Origin: Clostridiales bacterium
GTDB taxonomy: Bacteria; Bacillota; Clostridia; Peptostreptococcales; Anaerovoracaceae
Assembly (NCBI GenBank): GCA_012515135.1
Contig: JAAYYX010000167.1
Location: 1-6,086 of the forward strand
Length of the DNA stretch: 6,086 nt
Reading direction: 5' to 3'
Positions within the stretch are counted from its first letter, which is position 1. Each line of letters starts with the position of its first letter. Under the pieces are notes generated by a model that made no database searches, was not told the origin of the DNA, and saw nothing but the letters and a program-made list of their open reading frames with translations. The translations under genes and the position numbers were made by a program. Of this stretch, positions 5,705 to 6,086 are shown in pieces.

Positions 5705-6086
5705 TTGAGAGAACAATGGAACTCTAAACTGGGCTTTTTACTGGCAGCCATCGGTTCTGCCGTAGGCCTTGGCAATATATGGCGTTTCCCGTATATTGCA
5801 GCGGAAAACGGAGGCGGAGCTTTCTTGGTCCCCTACTTCTTCGCTATAATAACAGCAGGTATTCCTATACTTATTCTGGAATACACAATAGGTAAGACCT
5901 ATAGAGCCGGTGCTCCCACTGCCCTGGCCAGGATAAACAAAAGGTTTGAATGGCTGGGATGGGCACAGGTAATGGTGGCCTTTCTCATAACCGTTTATTA
6001 CTTCGCCATAGTTGTATGGGTAGTAAGCTACATAGGATTTTCCTTTACAGAAGCATGGGGCAAAGATCCCACTACCTTCTTTATAA
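5705..6086 (+). CDS. Sodium-dependent transporter of the SNF (neurotransmitter:sodium symporter, LeuT-like) family, N-terminal part
   Basis: The first 127 codons of an integral membrane symporter run off the right edge. The opening MREQWNSKLGFLLAAIGSAVGLGNIWRF is the signature of TM1 in the SNF/NSS family. By comparison with LeuT, Gly17 and Val20 match Na2-site positions, Ala19 and Asn24 match Na1-site positions, and the unwound TM1 centre is the AVGLGN stretch. AAENGGGAFLVPYF (about residues 32-45) leads into TM2 (about 38-60), and a third hydrophobic segment covers about 85-115. Bacterial members import amino acids, tryptophan or related amines with Na+; the substrate cannot be told from this part. 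The start is TTG at 5705, set by the strong AGGAGG. It is divergent from the hyp operon with its own promoter, so a functional link with hydrogenase maturation is not implied. Only about a quarter of the usual length is visible. Confidence 0.93.
   Translation, partial: MREQWNSKLGFLLAAIGSAVGLGNIWRFPYIAAENGGGAFLVPYFFAIITAGIPILILEYTIGKTYRAGAPTALARINKRFEWLGWAQVMVAFLITVYYFAIVVWVVSYIGFSFTEAWGKDPTTFFI

Overview
The window carries most of a [NiFe]-hydrogenase maturation (hyp) operon on the minus strand and, divergent from it, the first 127 codons of a sodium-coupled transporter on the plus strand. Reading along the minus strand from right to left, the order is hypF, a YbaK/EbsC-family aminoacyl-tRNA editing-like gene, hypC, hypD, hypE, and the 5' part of a UV-damage endonuclease gene (uvsE) that runs off the left edge. 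The genes are packed extremely tightly (19-nt overlap, 0-nt gap, 1-nt overlap, then gaps of about 14 and 15 nt). Five of the six have a recognisable Shine-Dalgarno sequence inside or just after the previous gene, so they look like one co-transcribed, translationally coupled unit.

The style suggests a low-to-moderate-GC Gram-positive anaerobe, most likely a member of the Clostridia. The signs are strong AGGAGG-type ribosome sites, frequent AGA/AGG arginine and ATA isoleucine codons, TTG start codons (uvsE and the transporter), sigma-A-like promoters in an A/T-rich intergenic stretch, and a UvsE N-terminus of the clostridial kind. I cannot name a genus from the sequence.

Functionally, HypF and HypE make the cyanide ligand: HypF transfers a carbamoyl group from carbamoyl phosphate to the C-terminal Cys of HypE, and HypE dehydrates it to a thiocyanate. 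HypC and HypD form the scaffold on which the Fe(CN)2CO unit is built and then delivered to the hydrogenase large subunit. All four proteins have their signature residues and look intact. The nickel-insertion genes hypA and hypB and the hydrogenase structural genes are not in this window. The two passengers, the ybaK-like gene and uvsE, have no known role in hydrogenase assembly.

Positions 5481-5704 form the only real intergenic region. It holds a good candidate promoter for each direction, plus repeated CACAAA/TTTGTG and GTTGA/TCAAC elements that could be operator sites. No RNA gene, mobile element, CRISPR array or convincing terminator was seen. I found no clearly undescribed system: the most unusual points are the embedded ybaK-like gene, uvsE as a tail gene, and the repeat structure of the divergent promoter region.
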